A DNA stretch of 64,000 nucleotides from Dyadobacter pollutisoli (GTDB lineage Bacteria; Bacteroidota; Bacteroidia; Cytophagales; Spirosomataceae): the NCBI RefSeq assembly GCF_026625565.1, contig NZ_CP112998.1:1118501-1182500 (forward strand), written 5' to 3'. The position numbers and the translations under genes were made by a program. Of this stretch, positions 45,483 to 54,629 are shown in pieces; within the stretch, counting starts at the first letter, position 1, and each line of letters starts with the position of its first letter. The notes beneath the pieces are model-generated. The model saw only the letters and a program-made list of their open reading frames with translations, did not search any database and had not been told where the DNA came from.

Positions 45483-48400
45483 ATGTTGTATTTCAACAAG
45501 GTGGGCAGAGCCACACTTTCCCTGCTTGTGCTGGCAGGTTTTTTGGCATTCCGTTTTGCATTCGATGACAATGACATAAAGGAGGAGCAAAGGCCGCAGT
45601 GGGAGAAGATCGGCCCGGGTGGGGGCGGGGCTATTTTTATCCCAACATTCTCCTATCACAGCGTCTCAGAGTTTTTGCTCAGATGTGATAGGACAGGATC
45701 CTATCTGACTAAAAATGGGGGTAAGTCCTATGATCAGATCAATCTTCCAAACGGGGCCAACAGTTTTGCCTATGATCCTTTGGATTCCAACACCATCTAC
45801 ATTGGTTCCAATACTTTAAACAAAAGCATGGATGGCGGCAAAACCTGGGAGCAAATATTCCCCTCCCCAACCGACGTGCTCAGCCAGTCATATTCCGGCG
45901 ACCACGCTACTTTTCAGATTCAGACCAAGGCCGGCTCCCTTTATGAAATGGAAGAGGGACGTATAGGGGCTATCCGTGTGGACCCGGTCCGCTCAGCTTC
46001 ATTGTATTTTAGTATGGGGCCGTATTTGTTTTACTCTTTCAATGGCGGCAAAAGCTGGGAGAAAAAAGATATCGGAAAGCGCATCGAATATTTGTACAGC
46101 AATGGCTGCGGACTCAAAAATGAACTGATGGTCTTTACCGGGGAATCGGCATTTGTTTTTAATAAAACCACCCGTAAAATCGTCCCCAAAATGTTTCCGA
46201 AGGCAATGAGTCCCGCGTTCTGCTTTACGGCAGGCAGCGTATCAAAGGGCGGAAAGGAAATATTTTATGCACTGCACCACGATCCTGGGCAACAGATCCA
46301 GGAGGAATTCGGCCATAGCGAGCTCTGGATTTCTCAGGATCAAGGCAGTAGCTGGAAGCAGAGCGAAAACACATTGGTAACCAATGCGCAGGCAGGCACA
46401 AAACCTAGCTATTCCATGATTTCCTGCGCCGAGTTCGATGCCCGGCAGGTGTATTTGGTTACCAACCGTTATGAGCAAAAAAAAGACGGCGGGTTTATTT
46501 ATTGGTATGGCGTATTGAAAACAGGTGATGGTGGTAAAAACTGGGATTGGGTATGGAAAGGTGGGGGAGGTTCAGGTCAGTATGGTGTCAGGGATGGCGT
46601 CGACGCGGCAAATCTGAAAGACGCGTGGGCGGCCAGGGCATTTGGCGGCGAGTACATCCGGTTGATGGATGTGGGCGTATCTCCGCTGGATGGAAAAATA
46701 GCCATCGTTACGGATTGGTACAGGACGATGAAAACCATCGATGGCGGCGAATCATGGAATGAAATTTACAGCGAGCCGCAACCGGGTGGCAGCTACAAGA
46801 GCACAGGACTCGACGTGACTACCAGTTACGGCGTACATTTTGACCCTTTCGACAGCAGTCATATTGCCATCAGCTACACCGATATTGGCTTTCATCACAG
46901 TTTCAATAGCGGTAAAAGCTGGACGCGTTCCGTCCAGGGAGTTCCTGCCGAATGGGTCAATACCTGCTACTGGCTCGAATTTGACCCGAAGATAAAGGGA
47001 AAAGTCTGGTCGGTCTGGTCGGGAATGCATGATTATCCGCGCGGGAAAATGACCAGAAACCCTGCCTGGAAAAAGAGCGCCAAAGGCGGAGTCTGCGTCT
47101 CGACGGATGGCGGCAGAACCTGGCAGCCCAGCATTGAAGGCATGGGAATGGATTCACCTGCAACCAGCATTGTGCTGGACCCGAGCTCCGCTCCGGGCAA
47201 GCGCACATTGTATGCCAGTGTGTATTCTAAAGGGGTTTTCAAATCAACAGACGATGGCAGAAGCTGGCGATTGAAAAATAAAGGGATTGGCGAGAATACC
47301 TGCGCTTTCGAGCTGACCCGGACCGGAAACGGCACCCTTTTTCTGACGGTAAGCGCAACACCTGCGCACAAAAACGGTAAAAAAGGGAGAGAGTTTTATT
47401 CGGGAGCAGTTTACAGGTCAACCGACGGGGCCGAAAACTGGACGAAGCTCAATGTTACCGACGGACTCCTTTTCCCAAATGGTATCGAATATGACCCCAA
47501 GGGTCCAGACCGTATTTACCTGGCGGGCTGGGCAGATATTGATCTCAGCGATCTGATTGGCGGAGAGGTGGCGCGATCAACTGGAGGAAATAAAAAACTC
47601 GAAATCCCCGGCGGTATATTCCTCTCAGAAGATAACGGGACAACCTGGAAAAGCATTTTTGACAAAAAGCAATATGTATACGATGTGACTGCAGATCCCT
47701 ATCATGGGGGAAGGCTCTACTGCAATACATTCAACAGTGCCGCTTACCGCAGTGATGACTACGGGAAAGCCTGGCATAAGATCAAAGGCTACGATTTTCA
47801 TTGGGGCCATCGCATTACCGTGGACCGCAATGATCCCGGGCAGATTTTTATCAATACTTTTGGATCCAGCGTCTGGCATGGGGCTGCTTTGAGGGAGCAT
47901 TCAAAATACAAGAATCCGAACGGAAGAAATGATCAATGGGGCTTTGTCGGCTTTGGCGGGGGAGGGGCGATGTTTTATCCTGCCATCAGCCCGCATAACC
48001 CCAGCCGCGCGATGGTGGCTTGTGATATGACAGGCTCGTTTGCCACTGATGACGGGGGTAATTCGTGGCGCATGTTTAACCTCAAAGGGCCTGTTAACTA
48101 CTTTGTCTTTGACCCGGTTGACTCCAATACGGTTTATGCCAATTCGATCGGACTCTACAAAAGTATCGATCGGGGCAGCACTTGGTCGCTTTTTTATCCT
48201 TCTGGATCCGATCTCAGCGGTATTGTTTCCCAAGGCGATCATGCCAGCGAGAAGCTGATAACAAATGATGGTATGGACCGGAAAGTGCAGGCATTTGCGG
48301 TTGATCCGGCTGATTCAAAAAAGGTATATGCCGCCATTTCCATCGGGGACAGTTCAATGGATGCGCGTTCAGCTTTTTATACTTCAAAAGATGGTGGGAT

Positions 48401-50204
48401 CACCTGGCGCAAAGAGCGGCAGCTGACGGGGAAAATCAAAAACATTTACATTAACCCTGGCTCGCCCGAAAACGATAGGACGATCTATGTATGCGGCCAA
48501 AATGCGATTACCAAACGGGAAAAGGGCGCGTGGGAAATCAATAGAAATACCCATGTTACAGAGCTTACTGAGTTTGCAGCAGGTTTTGACAAGAAAAGTA
48601 AGCGCTTTATGATCTACGCCATTTCCGGAACGTCCTACTTTAATGCTGACCAGGAAAACTCGGGAATTTACTTTACCAAAGACGGTGGTAAGCACTGGGA
48701 AAACAGGCAGGCTGGGCTAATTAAATGGGCAGTGAAAGGCGCTGCGGATCCCGAGTGGCGAAGTATTGCCACCAGCGCGCAGCACCCACAAGTGGTATAT
48801 GTATCCTACGCGAATTTGAAAGTGCACGCGGACACTACCAGCATTGGCGTGGCCAAAAGTGAGGATTACGGCCAAACCTGGGCGCTTGCATGGAAAGACG
48901 ACTTGACCAAAAATGAGAATGTCGTCTCCAAAAACTTTGAAAACGGATGGATCAATGAACGCTTCGGGCCGAGCTGGGGGGAAAACCCATTTTCAATAGG
49001 GGTATCACCTTCGGATCCGGATATTTGTTATGCAACTGATTTTGGTCGAACCGTCAAATCCAGCAATGGCGGTAAAAGCTGGGAGCAGGTCTATACCCGA
49101 AAAAAGAATAGCGGTGGCTGGATTTCCCGTGGACTGGAAGTAACAACGAGTTATGCAGTGGTTTTTGATCCTTTTGAGAGCAGCCATGTATTCATCGCCA
49201 ATACGGATATCGGGCTGATGGAAAGCAAAGACGGAGCAGAAAGCTGGCTGAGCGCGACCCAAAATAATGGCGTTCCGCGCGCCTGGGCCAATAGTACTTA
49301 CTGGCTTGAATTTGATCCGAAAGTAAAGGGTCGCGTTTGGGCGGTCATGAGCGGAACACATGATCTGCCCAGACCCAAAATGTGGCGAAAAAACGGAACC
49401 AAGGATTACAAAGGCGGTGTACTGCTCAGTGAGGATGCAGGCCAAACCTGGAAGCCCATTAGTCATGACATTGGCGAAGGGGCCGCGACCCACATTCTGA
49501 TCGACCCGGCGAGCGATCCTGAAAACCGGACGTTGTATGTCTGCGTTTTTGGCAAGGGCGTCTACAAATCCAGCGATGGCGGCAAGAGCTGGAAACAGAA
49601 AAATAATGGGATCCAGGGAAATGAGCCCTTTGCCTGGCGCATTGTGAAAAGAGAAAAGGATAACACTTTGTTTCTGGTAGTGAGCCGGCGAAGCGAAAAG
49701 GGTAGCGTCGGTGCGGGGGACGGTGCATTGTACCGCTCCACGGACGGCGCTGAGTCGTGGACAAAGGTGAGATTACCCGAAGGCACCAATGGCCCCACCA
49801 GTCTGGCTGTCGATCCGCAAAACGGGCAACGGCTAATCCTTTCTGGCTGGGGAAAAAGAGCCAGTGGCAAGTTCTCGCAGGATACCGGAGGCGGAATTTT
49901 TGCTTCCGATGACGATGGCAAAAGCTGGAAACAGGTTTTGCACCATGATCAGCATATACACGACATTACTTATGACGGGCGCATCAACACCTTTTACGCC
50001 TGTGGATTTAATGGTTCTGCATACAGATCTGCGGATTCGGGGAATACGTGGAGCCGAATCAAAGGCTACAATTTCAAGTGGGGAAAACGTGTGGATCTTG
50101 ACCCTGGTGACCCTGAAAAAATATTTATTGTAACCTTTGGAGGAGGCATCTGGCACGGTCCGGCAAGGGGTGATCAAGCCGCGGTGGAAGATATAGTCAA
50201 ATGA
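45483..50204 (+). CDS. giant Asp-box/BNR-repeat exported protein, internally duplicated
   Basis: A 1573-aa exported beta-propeller-type protein with an N-terminal signal anchor (residues 7-26). Asp-box motifs of the form SxDGGKxW recur more than 20 times, as in BNR-repeat, sortilin-like and GH74 xyloglucanase-like propellers. The protein splits into two homologous halves of about 770 residues, beginning WEKIGPGGGGAIFIP and WGFVGFGGGGAMFYP, each ending in an IKGY(D/N)F(H/K)WG block. It likely binds or cleaves a polysaccharide imported by the SusC/SusD partner. No catalytic residues were confirmed, so GH74 activity is only a suggestion. Confidence 0.85.
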   Translation: MLYFNKVGRATLSLLVLAGFLAFRFAFDDNDIKEEQRPQWEKIGPGGGGAIFIPTFSYHSVSEFLLRCDRTGSYLTKNGGKSYDQINLPNGANSFAYDPLDSNTIYIGSNTLNKSMDGGKTWEQIFPSPTDVLSQSYSGDHATFQIQTKAGSLYEMEEGRIGAIRVDPVRSASLYFSMGPYLFYSFNGGKSWEKKDIGKRIEYLYSNGCGLKNELMVFTGESAFVFNKTTRKIVPKMFPKAMSPAFCFTAGSVSKGGKEIFYALHHDPGQQIQEEFGHSELWISQDQGSSWKQSENTLVTNAQAGTKPSYSMISCAEFDARQVYLVTNRYEQKKDGGFIYWYGVLKTGDGGKNWDWVWKGGGGSGQYGVRDGVDAANLKDAWAARAFGGEYIRLMDVGVSPLDGKIAIVTDWYRTMKTIDGGESWNEIYSEPQPGGSYKSTGLDVTTSYGVHFDPFDSSHIAISYTDIGFHHSFNSGKSWTRSVQGVPAEWVNTCYWLEFDPKIKGKVWSVWSGMHDYPRGKMTRNPAWKKSAKGGVCVSTDGGRTWQPSIEGMGMDSPATSIVLDPSSAPGKRTLYASVYSKGVFKSTDDGRSWRLKNKGIGENTCAFELTRTGNGTLFLTVSATPAHKNGKKGREFYSGAVYRSTDGAENWTKLNVTDGLLFPNGIEYDPKGPDRIYLAGWADIDLSDLIGGEVARSTGGNKKLEIPGGIFLSEDNGTTWKSIFDKKQYVYDVTADPYHGGRLYCNTFNSAAYRSDDYGKAWHKIKGYDFHWGHRITVDRNDPGQIFINTFGSSVWHGAALREHSKYKNPNGRNDQWGFVGFGGGGAMFYPAISPHNPSRAMVACDMTGSFATDDGGNSWRMFNLKGPVNYFVFDPVDSNTVYANSIGLYKSIDRGSTWSLFYPSGSDLSGIVSQGDHASEKLITNDGMDRKVQAFAVDPADSKKVYAAISIGDSSMDARSAFYTSKDGGITWRKERQLTGKIKNIYINPGSPENDRTIYVCGQNAITKREKGAWEINRNTHVTELTEFAAGFDKKSKRFMIYAISGTSYFNADQENSGIYFTKDGGKHWENRQAGLIKWAVKGAADPEWRSIATSAQHPQVVYVSYANLKVHADTTSIGVAKSEDYGQTWALAWKDDLTKNENVVSKNFENGWINERFGPSWGENPFSIGVSPSDPDICYATDFGRTVKSSNGGKSWEQVYTRKKNSGGWISRGLEVTTSYAVVFDPFESSHVFIANTDIGLMESKDGAESWLSATQNNGVPRAWANSTYWLEFDPKVKGRVWAVMSGTHDLPRPKMWRKNGTKDYKGGVLLSEDAGQTWKPISHDIGEGAATHILIDPASDPENRTLYVCVFGKGVYKSSDGGKSWKQKNNGIQGNEPFAWRIVKREKDNTLFLVVSRRSEKGSVGAGDGALYRSTDGAESWTKVRLPEGTNGPTSLAVDPQNGQRLILSGWGKRASGKFSQDTGGGIFASDDDGKSWKQVLHHDQHIHDITYDGRINTFYACGFNGSAYRSADSGNTWSRIKGYNFKWGKRVDLDPGDPEKIFIVTFGGGIWHGPARGDQAAVEDIVK

Positions 50205-50446
50205 TGCCAGGACTTTAAGAAATTGAATCCGGACTTTGAGTCTGGCAAGGTTCCTTCAAGAAGCTTATTACTGCGCCCGTAAGCAGTCCCATGATCTTTT
50301 ATTGACTAAACTATATGGGTGTATGAAGATCCAGCAAGTAATATCTAATACAGGAGTTATACTGCCGCTTTTAGGAGATTGAATCACAAATGGATGGTTT
50401 GTGGTTATTATCGGAATTATACTGCTGTTTTATTGGAATTTATATC

Positions 50447-50478
50447 AGTGCCTACTATATTTGGGTAAAATAGGCACT
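50447..50478. promoter_or_regulatory. inverted repeat upstream of HipB-like gene
   Basis: AGTGCCTA and its complement TAGGCACT are separated by 16 bases, ending 19 bases before the HipB-like start. The position suits the operator bound by the HipB-like antitoxin to repress its own operon. Confidence 0.55.
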
Positions 50479-50497
50479 TTAATGCCGGTCAGGTACC

Positions 50498-50716
50498 ATG
50501 CATATCAAATTTGGAGAGAAAGAAATAATCGGGAAAATCATTCAAAGCAGACGTAAATCCCGAAAGATCATACAGGAAGAACTGGCAGACATTGCCGGGG
50601 TTTCCCCTCGTACCCTTAGAGATATCGAAAAAGGAGTGGCCAACCCGGAACTTGAAACCTTGTTGCGTATTTGTAAAGTTCTTGGTATGGAGATCAAACT
50701 GGAAGTAATCAGGTAA
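50498..50716 (+). CDS. HipB-like XRE antitoxin/regulator
   Basis: A 72-aa helix-turn-helix protein: GKIIQSRRKSRKIIQEELAD, GVSPRTLRDIEKGVANPELE and a C-terminus KVLGMEIKLEVIR typical of Bacteroidota HipB. It would repress the operon via an upstream repeat at 50447. Its stop overlaps the next start by one base (TAATG), so the three proteins are made in a fixed ratio. Confidence 0.88.
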   Translation: MHIKFGEKEIIGKIIQSRRKSRKIIQEELADIAGVSPRTLRDIEKGVANPELETLLRICKVLGMEIKLEVIR

Positions 50717-51042
50717 TGATTAGAAAGGCACATATATATAATAATGATGTGCTGGCTGGCACCCTTATAAAAACCGGTCGCCAGCAGTATACTTTCCGGT
50801 ATGAGGATTCTTACCTGGAAGATCCGAATTGTTTTGCGATCAGTCTTTCTTTTCCAAAGGTACAGCAAGCATATGCTTCCAAGGTTCTATTCCCGTTCTT
50901 TTACGGTTTACTATCCGAGGGAGTCAATAAGCAAACCCAATGTAGATTATTAAGAATAGACGAAAATGACCATTTTAGTCTATTGTTGGCAACAGCAAAA
51001 TCTGATACAATAGGATCAATAACAGTTAGAGAGGTATTATGA
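50716..51042 (+). CDS. HipS-like protein (HipA N-terminal subdomain only)
   Basis: A 108-aa protein with the HipA N-terminal fold alone: AHIYNNDVLAGTLIKTGRQQ, YTFRYEDSY, AISLSFPKVQ and LFPFFYGLLSEGVNKQ. In ordinary HipA this part is fused to the kinase; here it is its own gene, as in HipBST modules. In those systems HipS neutralises the HipT kinase. Its last codons overlap the next gene (ATGA). Confidence 0.85.
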   Translation: MIRKAHIYNNDVLAGTLIKTGRQQYTFRYEDSYLEDPNCFAISLSFPKVQQAYASKVLFPFFYGLLSEGVNKQTQCRLLRIDENDHFSLLLATAKSDTIGSITVREVL

Positions 51043-52040
51043 TTTGTCACGGGTGTTTCAAGGAAATAGACAGGGCCGGTTATTGTAAAAAATGCCTGGC
51101 AGACCTGTTTAATGGAAAAAAAGTCGATCACATTTTACCATTTAATTCACCCTTCAAAGAGGAATCGGATCTTTATCGGGACTTGACCAAGAAAATGTCA
51201 ATCTCAGGTGTTCAAGTAAAATACTCTATGCGTTTGCAGGACAACAAACTGATTCTTACTGACACTGCTGGGCAATACCTACTCAAACCTATTCCTTCTG
51301 GTCAATTCAAAAACCTGGATCAAGCGCCTGCTAATGAGCATTTGACCATGCAATTGGCTAGACAACTTTTCAAAATCACCGTCCCCGCTAACGCGATCGT
51401 ATACTTCAATGACCGAACCCCGGCTTATCTGGTCAAAAGATTTGATGTCAAGGCAGATGGCACAAAATCTCAACAGGAGGACTTTGCCCAAATTGCTCAG
51501 TTAACCGAAGAAACCCACAGCAAAAACTTTAAGTATGATTTATCCTACCAGGAAATTGGCGAGCTGATCAAACTTCACATTTCCATGTATCCAATAGAAA
51601 TTGAAAAGTTCTTCCGGCTTGTGCTTTTCAATTATGTATTTTCAAATGGTGACGCCCACGTGAAAAACTTCTCTATAATCCAAATCGATGAAGGGGATTA
51701 TATATTGTCACCTGCCTACGACCTGCTTTGCACCCGGATACATTCTCCCAATGAATCGGATATGGCCCTGATGCTATTAAAAGAGCGGTTTACCATGGCT
51801 TATGATGCCCCGGGCTTTTGCACTGGTGAGGATTTCTTGGAATTCGGCAGGGTATTGGAAATTAAAGAAAGCCGTGTCAATAAAATGATCAATGAATTCA
51901 TTGGCAGAGATGATGCTATTGATTCTTTGATTGATAAATCATTCTTAGAAAATCAAATCAAAGCAGATTATAAACGCTATTACAAAGACAGACTCAAAAG
52001 GATGAGCATGGAGTGGCCACCTGTCAAGATGGAAAAGTAG
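51039..52040 (+). CDS. HipT-like Ser/Thr kinase toxin with N-terminal zinc-ribbon-like motif
   Basis: A 333-aa HipA-type kinase core without its N-subdomain. Residues 3-19 hold CHGC and CKKC pairs, a probable zinc ribbon also present in other Bacteroidota HipA proteins. The Gly-rich loop is KKMSISGVQVK; the SIS form is the one reported for HipT, where the serines are autophosphorylated. The ATP lysine is in YLLKPI, the catalytic loop is FSNGDAHVKNF, and the metal Asp is in SPAYDLLC. Toxicity through a tRNA synthetase (TrpS in E. coli HipT) is known for the family but not shown here. Confidence 0.88.
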   Translation: MICHGCFKEIDRAGYCKKCLADLFNGKKVDHILPFNSPFKEESDLYRDLTKKMSISGVQVKYSMRLQDNKLILTDTAGQYLLKPIPSGQFKNLDQAPANEHLTMQLARQLFKITVPANAIVYFNDRTPAYLVKRFDVKADGTKSQQEDFAQIAQLTEETHSKNFKYDLSYQEIGELIKLHISMYPIEIEKFFRLVLFNYVFSNGDAHVKNFSIIQIDEGDYILSPAYDLLCTRIHSPNESDMALMLLKERFTMAYDAPGFCTGEDFLEFGRVLEIKESRVNKMINEFIGRDDAIDSLIDKSFLENQIKADYKRYYKDRLKRMSMEWPPVKMEK

Positions 52041-52146
52041 CTCAGCTCTATTACCCACAAATATTTCCCGTTTCGACAAAACGGATGCAACCATATTATG
52101 CAACATGGTGTCTAAAAGGAAAATGGGTATCCTGACTACATTGGCC

Positions 52147-52683
52147 ATGAAAAAATCTCTTCATTTACTGCTTCTGCTGTTTATTTCGCTGTCCTGTCTG
52201 CCGGAGCCCAGGGAGCCTGTCAATGGAGTCAAATTTGATGGCACGGGCTATAAACCCATTTATGCCAGTGCGGATGAAGTGGCCAAAATCGAGTTTACGG
52301 CGGCTAAACCGCTGACCGAACCTGGCAAAATCTACGTTTCAGACCCGTACCTATTTATCAATGAAATGGGAAAGGGGATTCATATCATCAATAATACTGA
52401 TCCGAAAAACCCGGAAAACCTCTCATTTATTGCCATTACAGGTAATTACGACATGGCCGCCAAGGGCCAGTTTCTTTATGCTGATAACCTTTCTAATTTA
52501 CTGGTCTTCGATATCAGCGATCCCAAGACACCCAAACTGGCCAAAAAAGTCGCGGATGCCATACCGGTCAGTAACTACCCGCCTTACCAAAACATTTATT
52601 TTGAATGTGTTGAAAGTAAAAAGGGGGTAGTCATCGGTTGGGAAAAAGTCCCTATGCCTGAGCAGCCAAGATGTTTCAGATAA
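52147..52683 (+). CDS. LVIVD-repeat-like lipoprotein A
   Basis: A 178-aa lipoprotein (lipobox ISLSC, Cys near residue 18) with beta-propeller LVIVD-type repeats, for example LLVFDISDPKTPKLAKKVAD. I start at the ATG at 52147, which gives the signal peptide MKKSLHLLLLLFISLSC; an upstream frame start at 52105 would bury it. It is shorter than most LVIVD proteins and probably forms a unit with the longer lipoprotein downstream. Confidence 0.75.
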   Translation: MKKSLHLLLLLFISLSCLPEPREPVNGVKFDGTGYKPIYASADEVAKIEFTAAKPLTEPGKIYVSDPYLFINEMGKGIHIINNTDPKNPENLSFIAITGNYDMAAKGQFLYADNLSNLLVFDISDPKTPKLAKKVADAIPVSNYPPYQNIYFECVESKKGVVIGWEKVPMPEQPRCFR

Positions 52684-52747
52684 TTCGCATCAGGCGATCC
52701 TGCGTTAAAACAATCCATACAAGATCTATTTAATTTTTAATGGTATC

Positions 52748-53512
52748 ATGAAAAGACTGGCACCTTTGTTTTTCATAGGGTTGGCAATCATCGGCCTGCT
52801 GATCATTCTGACCTCCTGCGATGGGGGCAATGATTCGGCACTAAACCCTCAGTCCGGTACTGGCGGATCCATGGCTCGGTTTGCCATCACAGGTAGTACC
52901 CTTTACATTGTCTCCAAGCGGTCTTTGGAAGTCTATGACATTAGCGAAGGTGCAAACCCTGTCAAATCGGTGACCAAAGACATGGGCCTGGGCATCGAAA
53001 CCATTTTTCCATTCAAGGACAATCTTTTCATTGGGGCCAGCGATGGGATGTACATTTACGATAATACAAGACCCAAAGAGCCTGTACTGCTCTCCAAATT
53101 CACCCACATACAGTCCTGTGATCCGGTGGTTGTGCAGGGAAAATATGCTTATGTAACCCTGAGAAGCGGTGTGGTTTGCCGGATTGGGAACACATTAAGC
53201 TCCCTGGATGTGGTCGATATCAGTGATCCGGTTAAACCAGTGCTTGTCAACAGCCAAGCCATGGATTCACCCTACGGACTGAGCGCATCGGGAAATAGGC
53301 TCTTTGTTTGCGAGGGCGATAAGGGTTTCCGGGTCATGGACATTTCCAACCCGGCAGTACCCATATACAAGCATTACTTTCACGACCTGCCGTCCTACGA
53401 TGTGATTTCCCGGGGTAAGCACCTGATCATTACCGGCAAAAAAGGGCTGTTCCAATACCAATATGACGATACCGACACGATTGAACTACTAAGTAAAATT
53501 CCGGTCCTATGA
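52748..53512 (+). CDS. LVIVD-repeat lipoprotein B
   Basis: A 254-aa lipoprotein with lipobox ILTSC (Cys near residue 24). Propeller repeats include LEVYDISEGANPVKSVTKDM, LDVVDISDPVKPVLV and FRVMDISNPAVPIYKH. It overlaps the next gene by four bases (ATGA). Together with lipoprotein A and the following exported protein it forms a small operon of surface or periplasmic proteins of unknown role. Confidence 0.82.
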   Translation: MKRLAPLFFIGLAIIGLLIILTSCDGGNDSALNPQSGTGGSMARFAITGSTLYIVSKRSLEVYDISEGANPVKSVTKDMGLGIETIFPFKDNLFIGASDGMYIYDNTRPKEPVLLSKFTHIQSCDPVVVQGKYAYVTLRSGVVCRIGNTLSSLDVVDISDPVKPVLVNSQAMDSPYGLSASGNRLFVCEGDKGFRVMDISNPAVPIYKHYFHDLPSYDVISRGKHLIITGKKGLFQYQYDDTDTIELLSKIPVL

Positions 53513-54201
53513 GATTTTCGCTGATTTGCATGGCATGCGTTTTCTTTCCATTTAAGAAGGTTTTGGCGCAAATTGATGTTGAAAAGGCCAAAAACCATGT
53601 GATCGTCAAATTCTCGCCCCTACCACTTTTCGACGCTGACAATACGGTCCAGTTTGGTGTGGAGGTTCCGCTGGGCAAAAGTGGATGGAGCCTGCAAGAA
53701 GACCTGGGCTATGGACAGTCTTCTTTTAGCATTTGGTATACCGACGAGGTCAACCCGCCCAACAAGGAAATCTTCAAAAGCAGGACCCAGCTCCGGTATT
53801 ATTATTTTGACGGCCGCCGCGTCAGGGGATATGTGGGTGGTGAATTTCTATACAAAAAAGTGGTGTACCGCGATAATCAATGGGTCGGAATGGACTGCAA
53901 CGAGATGGGTACCTGCGGATTTTTTGAAAACAGGGATATTAAAATCGGCCGGTTTGTCGCCGCCGGGCATGCCAGAATGGGCTGGCAATTCTATCTGGGT
54001 AGTCGAATAGCCCTGGATCTTTTCACGGGATTTGGCATGCGGCACATCGGTGTGAGGGCCATCACGGCTGGCCTGGAAAATGTAAGGTACTCCAAGCCCA
54101 GGGAAATGTGGTCCAATACCAGTCCGGGAACAGGGGAGATGGTTCCCAGCCTGGTGCTGGGATTTCATTTCGGGTTGGTTTTGGGAAAATTCAGCGATTG
54201 A
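53509..54201 (+). CDS. putative outer-membrane beta-barrel protein
   Basis: A 230-aa exported protein with a signal peptide to about residue 20 (FFPFKKVLAQ). Alternating hydrophobic/aromatic strands include FSPLPLFDADNTVQFGVEVP, LRYYYFDGRRVRGYVGGEFL, GWQFYLGSRIALDLFTGFGM and a final HFGLVLGKFSD. The pattern fits a small outer-membrane barrel. Its family is not recognised. It overlaps the LVIVD gene upstream. Confidence 0.6.
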   Translation: MRFSLICMACVFFPFKKVLAQIDVEKAKNHVIVKFSPLPLFDADNTVQFGVEVPLGKSGWSLQEDLGYGQSSFSIWYTDEVNPPNKEIFKSRTQLRYYYFDGRRVRGYVGGEFLYKKVVYRDNQWVGMDCNEMGTCGFFENRDIKIGRFVAAGHARMGWQFYLGSRIALDLFTGFGMRHIGVRAITAGLENVRYSKPREMWSNTSPGTGEMVPSLVLGFHFGLVLGKFSD

Positions 54202-54239
54202 TTATATTGGCGGGACATCCATCCTAATATGCCCTCACC

Positions 54240-54626
54240 ATGGACAATGCAATAAGCTGGTTTGAAATCCCTACCACGGACCTGGACCGTGCCGCTACTT
54301 TTTACGAAACGCTATTTCAGATCCAGCTCATCCCGCTCGATACTCCCAATCTGAAAATGCGAATGTTTCCCATCGATAACATGATGAGTGGAGTAGGAGG
54401 GGCGCTGGTATACAGCCAAGGGTTTCACAGGCCATCGGCCACCGACGGGCCACTGATTTATCTGAATGCCAATCCGGATGTGCAAATCATCCTCGATCGG
54501 ATCGAAGCGGCAGGTGGCAGCATTCTGGTACCCAAGACGCAAATCAGCCCTGAATATGGTTATATGGCGGCATTTCTGGACTCGGAAGGAAACCGGATCG
54601 CATTGCATTCGGTCCCGTCGCTGTAA
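54240..54626 (+). CDS. VOC (glyoxalase/bleomycin resistance-like) protein
   Basis: A 128-aa protein with the VOC start AISWFEIPTTDLDRAATFYE and the C-terminal repeat SPEYGYMAAFLDSEGNRIAL. These give the paired beta-alpha-beta units of the superfamily. Metal ligands are suggested by the E in WFEIP and E near EGNRI. Specific substrate is unknown. It starts 38 bases after the barrel protein gene and converges with the TonB receptor. Confidence 0.85.
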   Translation: MDNAISWFEIPTTDLDRAATFYETLFQIQLIPLDTPNLKMRMFPIDNMMSGVGGALVYSQGFHRPSATDGPLIYLNANPDVQIILDRIEAAGGSILVPKTQISPEYGYMAAFLDSEGNRIALHSVPSL

Positions 54627-54629
54627 CTA

